Virus record (IMG/VR): IMGVR_UViG_3300013094_003731 | Location: 1 to 64,000 of that record | Reading direction: 5' to 3' (one strand) | DNA from: a virus | DNA length: 64,000 nucleotides | Shown: in pieces, positions 8,642-17,058 of the stretch | Layout: each line of letters begins with the position of its first letter | How positions within the stretch are numbered: position 1 is the first letter of the stretch | Translations under genes and position numbers: made by a program | The notes under the pieces: model-generated | What the model was told of the DNA's origin: nothing | Databases searched by the model: none | Seen by the model: only the letters and a program-made list of their open reading frames with translations

Positions 8642-9156
8642 ATTACGATCCCTACGGACAGGCCTATACCGATACTCGAGAACTTTGCGACTTGCTTTAT
8701 CTCGATCCTGACTTGGACTTGTCAAAGTTTCGAGTCGTGGACAGTTTGCCTTATAACACAGCAGTGATGCAGACCTTTAGCGGATTTCCGCAACTGCGAC
8801 AATATACAGTTCCCCAAGAGGACGTTTCCTTGGAACTGTTTCACTGGGGACAACAACAAACATGGTACATGCCCGAAGAATATCAAGATTTGGATATTGC
8901 ACAACATGTATTAAATTTGTGCCAAACCGATGCCGAACTACAACGTGTGGGACAAGAGCTATTGTTGTATCAGGAAAGAAACCTATTCTCCTTGCTACAA
9001 TATCTTAAATACTTTGTAGACACCATGCGAGCTAATTCAGTATTATGGGGATTGGGTCGTGGTAGTAGTGTAGCCAGTTATGTGTTATACTTGCTGGGCG
9101 TACACAAGATCAATAGTATGTATTATGATCTTGATATACGAGAATTTTTAAAATAA
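8638..9156 (+). CDS. DnaE-like fragment (DNA polymerase III alpha palm/finger segment)
   Basis: 172 residues. The last 60 match the part of bacterial DnaE that leads into the polymerase active site: a helix ending in VDTMRANSVLWGLGRGSSVASYVLYLLG, here split as VDTMRANSVLWG and LGRGSSVASYVLYLLG, then a Y-DLDIREFLK ending, corresponding to the DnaE GRGS-AGSLVAY-LG and FERFLN blocks. The catalytic PDFDxDF that follows in DnaE is absent because the protein ends there. The first 110 residues are not recognised. It cannot be a polymerase by itself; reuse as a DNA or primer-binding factor is possible. The tight ATGA overlap upstream and normal stop argue it is a real gene. Confidence 0.6.
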   Translation: MNYDPYGQAYTDTRELCDLLYLDPDLDLSKFRVVDSLPYNTAVMQTFSGFPQLRQYTVPQEDVSLELFHWGQQQTWYMPEEYQDLDIAQHVLNLCQTDAELQRVGQELLLYQERNLFSLLQYLKYFVDTMRANSVLWGLGRGSSVASYVLYLLGVHKINSMYYDLDIREFLK

Positions 9157-9165
9157 GGAATAACG

Positions 9166-9603
9166 ATGTCAAAAATATACAAAACCGCACGTGGCAAAAT
9201 GGTTGATATTGATCGAGTCAAATTAACCAACGAAAATGTCACAGCCGTTGGCAACATGCGTGTCAATGCACGTGGTGATTTATTGGGCAACAACGGTGAA
9301 GTGGCCATGGGGCGAAATCAAATCATGGATCAGGCCTATGCAGTTGCCGATGCTCCGTACAGTCCCAATGACCCGGCAGTGGTCATGGCACAACAAAAAT
9401 TAATTGAAAAAAGCCAAGCACAAGAATTACATAACATGGTAAACAATCTTACCAACAGTGGCCCATTGGAGCCAACAACACCATCTGAGCCACCGGCACG
9501 TGGCAGTTTGGCAGCAGCAGCGGCCAAAACAGCATCAGTGGTACAACAACCTATACCCACCGCTAAAGAGCAAAAAAAATCACAAGGACCTACTAGAATT
9601 TGA
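9166..9603 (+). CDS. Hypothetical protein, 145 aa, with low-complexity tail
   Basis: The N-terminal half is ordered, with MVDIDRVKLTNENVTAVGN and NARGDLLGNNGEV motifs. The second half is Ala, Pro and Gln-rich and probably disordered, ending in a Lys-rich segment. A TAAGGA ribosome binding site is present. Proteins starting this way appear in T4-like marine phages as unknowns. It is directly followed by the GroES-like gene with a one-base gap. Confidence 0.6.
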   Translation: MSKIYKTARGKMVDIDRVKLTNENVTAVGNMRVNARGDLLGNNGEVAMGRNQIMDQAYAVADAPYSPNDPAVVMAQQKLIEKSQAQELHNMVNNLTNSGPLEPTTPSEPPARGSLAAAAAKTASVVQQPIPTAKEQKKSQGPTRI

Positions 9604-9604
9604 T

Positions 9605-9979
9605 ATGTTAAAACCAATTAAAATCAAAGAAATACGCACCATCAAAGATCATGTGCTGGTGACCGATATGAACTTCAAAGAGAGGAAAACCAGTAGTGGA
9701 TTGTACTTACTCGGCGACGACGGTAGAACCGCTGGAGTTCGTCCAAGATGGGCACAGGTATATGCCATTGGACCCGAGCAAGAAGATATTAGAGTGGGAC
9801 AATGGGTCATGGTTGCCCACGGTCGTTGGACACGTGGAGTTGGTATTGAGGATCACGACGGCGAACGAACAATTCGTAGAATTGACCCCAACGATATCTT
9901 GTTGGTATCCGATACCGAACCCACCGGAGATGACACACACAACACCGGCAAATTAGTCGATTCTAAAACACGTTGGTAA
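9605..9979 (+). CDS. Probable co-chaperonin, GroES/gp31-like
   Basis: The ATG at 9605 is preferred over upstream in-frame starts because it follows the previous stop by one base; the product is 124 residues. The order of elements fits the GroES fold: a strand pair with IKDHVLVTDMNF, a mobile-loop-like segment (KERKTSSGLYL), then AQVYAIGPEQEDIRVGQWVM, equivalent to the GroES V-AVG...VK-GD-V block, and a C-terminal IDPNDILLV like the E-D-ILA-I end of GroES. T4 gp31 likewise replaces GroES for capsid folding with little sequence identity. Residues after 105 are an extra tail. Fold assignment is likely but not certain. Confidence 0.6.
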   Translation: MLKPIKIKEIRTIKDHVLVTDMNFKERKTSSGLYLLGDDGRTAGVRPRWAQVYAIGPEQEDIRVGQWVMVAHGRWTRGVGIEDHDGERTIRRIDPNDILLVSDTEPTGDDTHNTGKLVDSKTRW

Positions 9980-9980
9980 A

Positions 9981-10217
9981 ATGGGATACCGACGTGACTG
10001 GGATGCCAATGCCATACGACATGGCATTTGGATGATGCGTGCCGAATGCGTCAATCCTCGCAATGATGGATTTGTTACTTGGAACACCAAACAAGAGTTG
10101 TACCGGCTCAAATGGCTTGTAGATGAAAGTTTGGCGGCTTGTAGCACTTATGCCGGCGAGGAAGAATGGCTCAAAGAACAAGAGCAAGATCGCATTATGA
10201 GGATACTTAAACAATGA
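9981..10217 (+). CDS. Hypothetical protein, 78 aa
   Basis: A small acidic helical protein beginning MGYRRDWDANAIRHGIW. No domain is recognised. It starts one base after the GroES-like gene and overlaps the next gene by 4 bases, so it belongs to the same transcription unit leading to the clamp loader. Confidence 0.55.
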   Translation: MGYRRDWDANAIRHGIWMMRAECVNPRNDGFVTWNTKQELYRLKWLVDESLAACSTYAGEEEWLKEQEQDRIMRILKQ

Positions 10218-10405
10218 AATGTACCACTTGTAGACACGAGTATAGTCCCGGGTGCGACTATCGTCAAGGGCGTTGTCCACATCACCCTGCAACTACACCA
10301 ACTTGGTTGCTATTACTTGCAGCCTGCGTTATAATTCCTGTATGGTGCATAACGCATCCGCGTCAAGTATGGCAACAAGCAAAACAAGATTGGAATATTA
10401 AATGA
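10214..10405 (+). CDS. Small membrane protein with N-terminal Cys/His cluster
   Basis: 63 residues. The N-terminus has a CTTCRHEYSPGCDYRQGRC-like set of four cysteines plus histidines that could bind zinc or iron. One hydrophobic span (WLLLLAACVIIPVWCI, about residues 31-46) follows, then a short basic-aromatic tail. Probably an inner-membrane protein. ATGA overlaps on both sides tie it to the clamp-loader operon. Function unknown. Confidence 0.55.
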   Translation: MKCTTCRHEYSPGCDYRQGRCPHHPATTPTWLLLLAACVIIPVWCITHPRQVWQQAKQDWNIK

Positions 10406-11331
10406 AAGAACTTTGGACCGAAAAGTACCGACCCAACACAGTAGAAAATTATGTTTTTACCGATCCCGAACAACGACAAACAGTCGAAAGCTGGATCAAG
10501 GATGGCATTATCCCGCATTTGTTATTGAGCGGCAGTCCCGGTACCGGTAAAACAACACTGGCCAAGATATTGATCAACGAGCTGGGTATCGAAGAATACG
10601 ATGTAATGTATGCAAACGGCAGTAAAGAAGCACGTAAAGTCGAGTGGGTCGACAAGCTAATTAATTTTTGCCAAACCATGCCGTTTGGCAAGTTCAAAGT
10701 TGTGCTCATTGACGAAGCCGACTATATGAATCCCAATAGTGTACAACCGGCACTGCGTAACTTGATGGAAGACTACAGTCAAAATGTACGTTTTATCTTG
10801 ACCTGTAACTATCCCAACAAAATACTTCCGCCCATACACAGTAGATGTCAAGGATTCCACATTGACAAAACCGATGCTACCGAATTCACTGCACGAGCAG
10901 CCACTGTGTTGGTAACCGAAGGTATTGAATTTGATCTAGATGTTTTAGACAGCTATGTCAAAGCAACCTATCCCGATTTACGCAAGTGTTTGAACCTGTT
11001 GCAACGAAGTACCACTACTGGTACTTTGATCAATCCCGGACAAACCGATTCCAGTGTCAAAGATTGGAAACTGGACAGTGTGGCATTGTTCAAGGCTGGA
11101 AAATTTCGCGAAGCACGTGGATTAATTTGCAGTCAAATTGCCAACGAAGACATGGAAAGTTTCTTTCGTTGGATGTACGATAACTTGGATATCTGGAGTT
11201 CAACGCCCGAAGGACAGGACGAAGCAATTATAATTATAAGCCGTGGATATGCCAATCATACACTGGTGTCCGACGCAGAAATCAATGTATCAGCAATCAT
11301 AACCGAATTATCAAAGATAGGACACGAATGA
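10402..11331 (+). CDS. Sliding-clamp loader ATPase, gp44-like
   Basis: 309-residue AAA+ protein. It begins WTEKYRPNTVENYVF as in RFC and gp44 subunits, with Walker A GSPGTGKTTLAK near residue 47, Walker B VVLIDEADYM near 100, sensor LTCNYP and an SRCQ arginine-finger motif near 150. A helical collar domain follows. Length matches T4 gp44 (319). It loads the ring-shaped clamp onto primer-template DNA using ATP; the clamp is encoded at 50424. A gp62-like partner is not obvious, though the next gene, coupled by ATGA, occupies that position. Confidence 0.92.
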   Translation: MKELWTEKYRPNTVENYVFTDPEQRQTVESWIKDGIIPHLLLSGSPGTGKTTLAKILINELGIEEYDVMYANGSKEARKVEWVDKLINFCQTMPFGKFKVVLIDEADYMNPNSVQPALRNLMEDYSQNVRFILTCNYPNKILPPIHSRCQGFHIDKTDATEFTARAATVLVTEGIEFDLDVLDSYVKATYPDLRKCLNLLQRSTTTGTLINPGQTDSSVKDWKLDSVALFKAGKFREARGLICSQIANEDMESFFRWMYDNLDIWSSTPEGQDEAIIIISRGYANHTLVSDAEINVSAIITELSKIGHE

Positions 11332-11714
11332 AAATTAAAGATTTACACCTCTTGGCGTTTTACGTGATCAAGCCCAAAGATCCCAAAATGACACATGTTA
11401 GAGGATACATGAGCGATCCCAACAATCATCAATACGACGAACGCATTGAGTTTACTAAAGGCCTAAAGCCCAATGACCACAGTTACGCCGGTGTAGTACT
11501 AAATTTAAGCAAGAAGACCATTGTTAAAAATCGTTTCAATGCTTATGATGGCGACTTTGACAAGCTATTCAAATACTTTTTGGAAGCCTATCCCAAATAT
11601 GTTATCAATGTAATGGCACAATTGGATCTTGCTTACCTTGAGCAGTTTATTCCCAAAGAAGAACCTGCAGTAGACGCAGAGGCAGCCACAGTTGACTCAG
11701 TTGTTGCCGAGTAA
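11328..11714 (+). CDS. Hypothetical protein coupled to the clamp loader
   Basis: 128 residues with a beta-rich N-terminus, a helical centre (FDKLFKYFLEAYPKYV) and an Ala/Glu-rich disordered tail. In T4 the small clamp-loader subunit gp62 and then RegA follow gene 44, but I see no convincing similarity to either. The ATGA overlap suggests stoichiometric synthesis with the gp44-like protein, so an accessory clamp-loader role is possible but unproven. Confidence 0.55.
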   Translation: MKIKDLHLLAFYVIKPKDPKMTHVRGYMSDPNNHQYDERIEFTKGLKPNDHSYAGVVLNLSKKTIVKNRFNAYDGDFDKLFKYFLEAYPKYVINVMAQLDLAYLEQFIPKEEPAVDAEAATVDSVVAE

Positions 11715-12849
11715 GACTTTTTGCATCTTGCCATGGGTTCATTTCTTTCACGAGCCCAACGGCAAGTTTGGTCCTTGTTGCAGTGCCGATAAACAAGCAG
11801 TCGAGTTTGGAAACATACGAGATTTTGCTACTGCTCAAGACATAGTAAATGTTCCCGAAATGAAGTCGGTGCGTCGGGCCATGATGCAGGGACACGAACA
11901 CGAAGCCTGTGCCAATTGTTATAGACAAGAACGCCACGGTCTTGAAAGTTTTAGAACCAGCAAAAATATCAACATACCCGAAAGTAATCTAGATTGGTTA
12001 CTGGCCAAAACCGAACCCGATGGTACCTTGCACAATTTTCAAATGCAGTATTGGGACGCTAGATTCAGCAATGTATGTAATTTGAAATGCCGCATGTGCG
12101 GGCCCGGATACAGTCATACCTGGGCCCAAGAATTAAACGCCACTGTAAATGGCAGTTACATAATACAAGCACACGATACCACAGTGTGGGAAGACATTAT
12201 TGCCAAGTACGGTGATCTTGGTGAATTACGAGAAGTTTACTTTGCCGGTGGCGAAGTGTTCTTTCAGCAAGAACATTGGGCTATGTTAGAACATCTGCGG
12301 CAGTTGGGCATGCGAGATATTAGACTCACATACGTGACAAATTTAACACGTTTGACCCTGGGAACCTACAATATCGAAGACTATTTGACCTATTTTACCA
12401 ACGTATTGTTCATAGTGAGCATGGACGGCCTAGGATCGGTATTTGAATATATTCGCAGTGGCAGCAATTGGAGTCGGTTCGTGGCCAATCTCGATTTGAT
12501 AAAAAAGTTCAAGGTCAATATTAGATTCAATATTGTTGTGACCATTTACAATATATTATCATTGCATCAAGTCTTGGATTTCATTGACTCCAATGGATTT
12601 GACAAATACGATTTAAGTATTGCCAATTACCCGGTGGAGCAAAACATTACAAATTTGCCTCCAGAACTTAAAGATCTTGCACAACAACGACTCAAGAACT
12701 ATCCCAGAGCACAGGGCATAATCAATTACATGAATCAAATTCCGTTGACCGAATGGAACGTGGTAATGAACCGAACCAATGAACTTGATCGTGTACGCAA
12801 AGAAAATGTCTTGGATATAGTTCCCGAGTTTGAACCCTATTGGAAATAA
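11692..12849 (+). CDS. Radical SAM protein with N-terminal SPASM/twitch-like segment
   Basis: Up to 385 residues. The 4Fe-4S/SAM motif CNLKCRMC (CxxxCxxC) sits near residue 127, followed by FAGGEVFF, the GGE motif. Before the core is a Cys-rich segment, FCILPWVHFF ... GPCC ... GNIRD ... CANC, like the auxiliary-cluster region normally at the C-terminus of SPASM proteins. The start is uncertain: TTG at 11692, 11701 and 11704 are all in frame, and 11704 (giving MPSKTFCILPW) best matches the family. It overlaps the upstream gene. Such proteins recur in phages; the substrate is unknown, possibly a peptide or a sugar-nucleotide. Confidence 0.8.
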   Translation: MTQLLPSKTFCILPWVHFFHEPNGKFGPCCSADKQAVEFGNIRDFATAQDIVNVPEMKSVRRAMMQGHEHEACANCYRQERHGLESFRTSKNINIPESNLDWLLAKTEPDGTLHNFQMQYWDARFSNVCNLKCRMCGPGYSHTWAQELNATVNGSYIIQAHDTTVWEDIIAKYGDLGELREVYFAGGEVFFQQEHWAMLEHLRQLGMRDIRLTYVTNLTRLTLGTYNIEDYLTYFTNVLFIVSMDGLGSVFEYIRSGSNWSRFVANLDLIKKFKVNIRFNIVVTIYNILSLHQVLDFIDSNGFDKYDLSIANYPVEQNITNLPPELKDLAQQRLKNYPRAQGIINYMNQIPLTEWNVVMNRTNELDRVRKENVLDIVPEFEPYWK

Positions 12850-12851
12850 AT

Positions 12852-13094
12852 ATGAGTATGTTAGACATGTACAAAGTCAAAAAGAAACGTGCAGTGGACC
12901 CCAATGCACCGCCTCGTCCCAACTTGCTCAGTCACGAAAAAGTTCTTAAAGATGTCAAATCGTCCAATGATCAACGCGATAACGAAATTGCCATGCTAAA
13001 ACATCGACTTGCCGAACTTGAAAATAAATTTAGAAATCAAACAGCATATCTATCCGAACTACACAATGCAGTCAGTCGTCTGACCCGCAAATAG
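12852..13094 (+). CDS. Small coiled-coil protein
   Basis: 80 residues from the ATG at 12852; an in-frame TTG at 12840 inside the upstream gene is less likely. The N-terminus is basic and Pro-rich, and residues 38-78 form a clear heptad pattern (IAMLKHRLAELENKF ...). No enzyme motif. Its 3' end overlaps the minus-strand radical SAM gene by 23 bases, a tail-to-tail arrangement. Confidence 0.5.
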   Translation: MSMLDMYKVKKKRAVDPNAPPRPNLLSHEKVLKDVKSSNDQRDNEIAMLKHRLAELENKFRNQTAYLSELHNAVSRLTRK

Positions 13095-14088
13095 AATTAC
13101 ACTTGTAGTGTCTTCCGTTCAGCACAGTATCTATAGACCAAGTTTTTTCCAGCTCGGCGAACCAAGACATGGCCGATTCTATTCCAACATCTAGTGCGTT
13201 GTTGTTCTTGGCAATGGCAGCAGTTTGATCCATTCCCGGAGTTATTTTATTAGTATCGGGTGCAAATCCCACCCAACAACAGGGATATACTTGTCCGTTG
13301 CTTTGTACATAAATGCTGGCCGGATTCTGCACTTGACAACGGATTTTCTTTTTGCTGATTCGAGATTCGTAGTAGACTCGATTACCTCCTTCACGAGTCT
13401 TAACAAATTCACGCATGTCCAATAATACTTGATAATCTCTGATATCGGGATCGGGAGTACCAATGGTATGGCTAAATTCACCGTCTCGTGTAAACACCAC
13501 AGTGTTGTTTCTTCCGTGATTGATAAGTCGAAATTCTTTGAATCCCAAGTCCTTGCTCATTTGTCGTGCAGTATCACGTTGATGTTGATTGAAGTCAAAT
13601 TCGATCATGTACCAGGCTGCATTTCCGCCCGCAGCAATAAACCGTTTGGCATTACTGATTATCAAATCAAAATCGGTATATTGCCTATACAAGTGATGTG
13701 TATCGGCCAATCCATCAATTCTAAATATTACTTGTAGGTTTTTGATTTTACCAAGTTGGCTCCAGATCTTGGGTTGGCCACTGGCGTTGGTGCTGATCTC
13801 AATTGACATACGGGGATTGGCGTCACTGATGTATTGTACAATTTCCAATCCGTCACGGCAGGTAATAAAGTCACCAAAGTTGCCATTGATTGTAAAAATA
13901 TCAAGTTGTTGTAAAAAGTCTACCGGAAAGATAGTTTGAGCCTCGCTCAAACTCATGTCATGTACTACATAATCACCGTGATCTTCAATGTCTCCGCCCC
14001 TGAGGTTTCTAAGGCACTCAGGGCACGAAGCATTGCAACGACTACTTATCTCTAGATGTACTTTGCGTATATCGCCATATTTGAACAT
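13072..14088 (-). CDS. Radical SAM protein (MoaA/SPASM type), minus strand
   Basis: 338 residues. The cluster motif CNASCPEC is at about residues 18-25, preceded by HLEISSRC. Further SAM-binding features are TINGNFGDF and EISTNASG. The C-terminal part has extra cysteines (IRCQVQ, YPCCWVGF, CNSICG) consistent with an auxiliary Fe-S domain of the SPASM type. It is one of only three minus-strand genes here and lies 14 bases after phoH on that strand. Substrate unknown. Confidence 0.83.
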   Translation of the reverse strand: MFKYGDIRKVHLEISSRCNASCPECLRNLRGGDIEDHGDYVVHDMSLSEAQTIFPVDFLQQLDIFTINGNFGDFITCRDGLEIVQYISDANPRMSIEISTNASGQPKIWSQLGKIKNLQVIFRIDGLADTHHLYRQYTDFDLIISNAKRFIAAGGNAAWYMIEFDFNQHQRDTARQMSKDLGFKEFRLINHGRNNTVVFTRDGEFSHTIGTPDPDIRDYQVLLDMREFVKTREGGNRVYYESRISKKKIRCQVQNPASIYVQSNGQVYPCCWVGFAPDTNKITPGMDQTAAIAKNNNALDVGIESAMSWFAELEKTWSIDTVLNGRHYKCNSICGSDD

Positions 14089-14092
14089 CTAA

Positions 14093-14100
14093 TATTTATT
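14093..14100 (-). promoter_or_regulatory. T4-like late promoter box, minus strand
   Basis: AATAAATA on the minus strand ends 4 bases before the radical SAM start codon at 14088. No Shine-Dalgarno lies between them. Confidence 0.35.
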
Positions 14101-14102
14101 GG

Positions 14103-14900
14103 CTATACCTCCCCGTACATTTTAAGTATTTCAAATACCGCAGGATGACGGTGTATATCGCGTCCTTCGAATTCAACACCTGCGACATAGCGACTATTTT
14201 CGTATTGTCCCACAATACGTTTGAAGTCAATTAATCCGTTGTTGTTTTCTTTACGGTCCGCTTGTTGTGTGTCTCCGGTTACTACCATTTTGCTTGCATC
14301 GCCTAAACGTGTCAACAGCATTTTCATCTGAGATGGTGTGGCATTCTGCATTTCGTCAGCTATGATCCACGAATTTTTAAATGTCCGTCCACGCATGAAC
14401 GCTAGGGGAGAAACCTCAATAACTTGTTCGTCTAGCATTCGAGCAATGTCAGCCGGTCGGTAATACTCGGCAAACACATCCATTATGGGTCTTGTCCAGG
14501 GTGCCATTTTTTCATTTAGCGTTCCGGGCAAGAATCCATGTTGTTCATCATCTACGCCCACTGCCGGACGAGTGACGACAATCTTTTTACAGTCTCCTTC
14601 TTGATAGGCTTTGATGGCGGCCATTACAGCCAACATGGTTTTGCCTGTGCCAGCAGGTCCTGTTGCAAATATAATCAGTTTCTGAGAATTGGTCAATAAA
14701 TCAATGTAAGTTTCTTGATTTAAACTCTTAGGCTTTAATTCTACACGTCGACTTCGTTGTACGTATTCCTCGGTTACTACTCGTAAGTCGGGCTGGATAT
14801 GTCTTTTTTGTTTGGGTTGTTGATACTGAACGGTTTCTACTAATCGATTCTTACGTTTGGACAAGAGTACCTCCTTGGGGTTTGTGTCATCATGTTCCAT
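14103..14900 (-). CDS. phoH: PhoH-like ATPase
   Basis: 265 residues. Walker A is FATGPAGTGKTMLAV near residue 79, and VTRPAVGVDDEQHGFLPG, IADEMQNATPSQMKMLLTR and VVTGDTQQ are the diagnostic PhoH motifs. It has an extra N-terminal 60 residues rich in Lys, Arg and Gln. PhoH-like P-loop NTPases with helicase or RNA-related activity are widespread in marine and freshwater phages and are used as phage markers; their role in infection is unsettled. Minus strand, between a methyltransferase and a radical SAM gene. Confidence 0.93.
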   Translation of the reverse strand: MEHDDTNPKEVLLSKRKNRLVETVQYQQPKQKRHIQPDLRVVTEEYVQRSRRVELKPKSLNQETYIDLLTNSQKLIIFATGPAGTGKTMLAVMAAIKAYQEGDCKKIVVTRPAVGVDDEQHGFLPGTLNEKMAPWTRPIMDVFAEYYRPADIARMLDEQVIEVSPLAFMRGRTFKNSWIIADEMQNATPSQMKMLLTRLGDASKMVVTGDTQQADRKENNNGLIDFKRIVGQYENSRYVAGVEFEGRDIHRHPAVFEILKMYGEV

Positions 14901-14933
14901 ACTGTGTTGCGAACAACAGTATGTTCACGCAAG

Positions 14934-14941
14934 TATTTAAG
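14934..14941 (-). promoter_or_regulatory. Possible late promoter box for phoH, minus strand
   Basis: CTTAAATA on the minus strand, 33 bases before the phoH start. The 106-base gap 14901-15006 holds no gene; apart from this box and weak inverted repeats I see nothing else in it. Confidence 0.3.
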
Positions 14942-15006
14942 AACCAACCCAAAAAGGTTTTACTAGTGTTAATGAAATTTATCTAAGGACTAAGTATTAG
15001 ACTGCA

Positions 15007-15732
15007 CTATAATTTTTCATATACAAAGTACAATCTATCATTGGCATCTTGTTTATACTTCAGCAACTTTAGATTGTATCGCTCGGCAAATTCACTTACT
15101 ATCTCAAAGCTCCAAGGAAATATTTCCACATAAGGCCCATTCTTGTGTACAATGCCAGGGTTGGCACGTAGATAAAATTTACCTCCCGATTCTAATAGAT
15201 CAACGCAATGACTGAATCTTGCTTCAATATCATCACGACTATTAAAATTGATTGATCCTAGTGCAAGTATGTGATCATACTTTTGGTTTACCTTATAGTC
15301 TAATATATCAACTTCAAAATCGGCACAATTGTTGTAAGGATCAATTCCCACTAGATTTTGTATACGTCCTTTAAACGGATGGTATCCGCAACCTACATCT
15401 AGTACTGCTCGAGGATTTTGGGCATTAATTTCTTCAACAAGTGCCCAACCGGTGTAATCATAATCATTGGTGCGTGGTTTCCAAATCTCGCTAAAAAAGC
15501 GTAGGATATATCGTTCACTGAGATCATCTACTATGCTACGCAAGGTGCCAACATAATCACAAGGTAAACTCAGTTCTGATTCTACTGCATCTCGAAACTT
15601 GCGATAGCGTGCCGGAGTCCAGGGCAGTTGATCCACTTGAGTGTTTTCGTCTATAACGATATTGGCATATTTGGGTAAATTAAATGCAGAGTGCAAATTT
15701 TCTTTGATTAAGTTAAAAATTTTGGTATTCAT
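15007..15732 (-). CDS. Class I SAM-dependent methyltransferase
   Basis: 241 residues. The Rossmann-type methyltransferase core starts at about residue 114 with AVLDVGCGYHPFKG (motif I), then LVGIDPYNNCADFEVDILDY and HILALGSINFN, and a late ESGGKFYLRANPG segment. The N-terminal 110 residues (helical, with WTPARYRKFRDAVE) are not recognised. No DNA-methylase DPPY/NPPY motif is seen, so a small molecule, sugar or protein is a more likely target than DNA. It is divergently transcribed from the ferritin-like gene. Confidence 0.75.
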   Translation of the reverse strand: MNTKIFNLIKENLHSAFNLPKYANIVIDENTQVDQLPWTPARYRKFRDAVESELSLPCDYVGTLRSIVDDLSERYILRFFSEIWKPRTNDYDYTGWALVEEINAQNPRAVLDVGCGYHPFKGRIQNLVGIDPYNNCADFEVDILDYKVNQKYDHILALGSINFNSRDDIEARFSHCVDLLESGGKFYLRANPGIVHKNGPYVEIFPWSFEIVSEFAERYNLKLLKYKQDANDRLYFVYEKL

Positions 15733-15751
15733 TGAAATTTTCTTTGTTTTG

Positions 15752-15759
15752 GATAAATA
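15752..15759 (+). promoter_or_regulatory. T4-like late promoter box with downstream hairpin
   Basis: GATAAATA in the 73-base divergent region. Just downstream TTTGCA (15762-15767) pairs with TGCAAA (15772-15777) around a GAAA tetraloop, then an AAGGAG ribosome binding site precedes the ATG at 15806. Suggests strong expression of the ferritin-like gene. Confidence 0.4.
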
Positions 15760-15805
15760 TTTTTGCAGAAATGCAAATTCTATTAAATATATTTAAGGAG
15801 ATAGT

Positions 15806-16501
15806 ATGGACTCAAAACAATTTGTTGCCAAAATCGTGGCCGACAATCAAGCGTTATTTAAAGCAAGTCAACACAATGTTAAAGCATATTTTGACAGCAA
15901 GCCTGCTCAAGAAGAACTAGTTGATCACTTTATTGGTCGTATGGTAAACGAGCGTATGAACATGGTTGAAATCAGCAAGCAAGTTTCCGAACTAGGTGCT
16001 GACGCAGATCCAGTGGAACTGCAACTGTTAACACAACAAGCACACGATGAAGCAGTACACTTCCGTTTAGTTAAAGAAGTTATCGAACACATCCAAGGTA
16101 GTCCAATTGATGTACAAGCCGCTATTGCTCGCGAAGCCGCTAAGCCAACTGCCAAAGGTGCTGGTTTATTGGCCAAGTACGATGCCGAGAATGATCCAAT
16201 TGCATTGGCAGCTTATCAGTTAGTTGCTGAAGGACGTGCTGAAGCAGTTTGGAATCAAATGGCCGAATGTATTGAAGATGAATTTATCTCTGGTGCTTAT
16301 GCCAAGATTGCCAAGGACGAAGGTTTCCACAGTAAAATTGGTGCACGTAAATTAGAACAACTAGTAACAACTCCAGAAGCTCAAGCTCGTGCCTTTGCAC
16401 TAGTAGAAGCTATGCGTAAAGACTTGTATGAAATTTCCTGCAAGAATACCGTAGCCGCAGAAGCTGGTAAAGAACTAGTAGCCGACGCTTACGGATGGTA
16501 A
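15806..16501 (+). CDS. Ferritin-like di-iron protein
   Basis: 231 residues, almost entirely helical and Ala/Glu-rich. Two EXXH motifs (DEAVH near residue 92 and DEGFH near 172), each on a long helix with further Glu residues (MVNERMN and MAECIEDEF), give the four-helix-bundle di-iron pattern. Such proteins are oxygenases, oxidases or iron-storage relatives; it is not a canonical ferritin or Dps. The strong AAGGAG site 4 bases upstream suggests high expression. The amidotransferase gene starts 2 bases after its stop. Substrate unknown. Confidence 0.7.
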   Translation: MDSKQFVAKIVADNQALFKASQHNVKAYFDSKPAQEELVDHFIGRMVNERMNMVEISKQVSELGADADPVELQLLTQQAHDEAVHFRLVKEVIEHIQGSPIDVQAAIAREAAKPTAKGAGLLAKYDAENDPIALAAYQLVAEGRAEAVWNQMAECIEDEFISGAYAKIAKDEGFHSKIGARKLEQLVTTPEAQARAFALVEAMRKDLYEISCKNTVAAEAGKELVADAYGW

Positions 16502-16502
16502 T

Positions 16503-17057
16503 TTGAAGATAGGACTCACACAACGAGTTTTATATCACAAAAGTCGAGCGTATGACTCAATTGAACATGGATGGTATTCATATTTACGAGAGCATACGCT
16601 TGTTTTTATTCCCAATAGAAACGATCAAGATTTTAAACAATTAGCAATTTCAATTGATGCATTAATTATCACAGGTGGTGATGACAGTGCAATTAGACGT
16701 AACACAGAATTAAAACTAGCAACAGAAGTAATGAAACAGGGCAAGCCAATAATTGGTATTTGTCATGGATGTTTTTTGTTGGTAGATGCATTAGGCGGTA
16801 AAGTAAGTACCATAGATGGACACTTGGATGTACTGCACGAAATAAATTATTTTGGTGAAACAAAAACAGTAAACAGTCATCATAATTTATACATAGAACA
16901 ATTACACCCAAATGCCACTGTATTAGCAACAGACGAAACCGGAAACTGTGAAGCATGGATAGATAGTAGGCTAGCCTTAGCCGGAGTTGTGTGGCATCCA
17001 GAACGCATGCCTGTTGCTTGGATGCCCGATGAAATAAATCAATTAATAGGACTTTAA
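16503..17057 (+). CDS. Class I glutamine amidotransferase-like protein (peptidase C26 type)
   Basis: 184 residues from a TTG start. The glutaminase triad is visible: Cys in IIGICHGCF (about residue 88) and His-Glu in VVWHPERMP (about 164-166), with the TGGDDSA oxyanion region near 58. This resembles gamma-glutamyl-GABA hydrolase/PuuD-type enzymes, which hydrolyse gamma-glutamyl bonds; free-standing class I domains can also supply ammonia. It is coupled to the ferritin-like gene upstream and followed by a TctC-like receptor. Its pathway is not evident. Confidence 0.75.
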   Translation: MKIGLTQRVLYHKSRAYDSIEHGWYSYLREHTLVFIPNRNDQDFKQLAISIDALIITGGDDSAIRRNTELKLATEVMKQGKPIIGICHGCFLLVDALGGKVSTIDGHLDVLHEINYFGETKTVNSHHNLYIEQLHPNATVLATDETGNCEAWIDSRLALAGVVWHPERMPVAWMPDEINQLIGL

Positions 17058-17058
17058 C

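Noticed and set aside
11328-11714. gp62 small clamp-loader subunit or RegA
   Set aside because: Position after the gp44-like gene fits gp62, but I could not match the sequence to gp62 or RegA; called hypothetical.
15732-15920. A 62-residue frame overlapping the start of the ferritin-like gene
   Set aside because: It runs out of frame with the clear di-iron protein, has no ribosome binding site and no family pattern.
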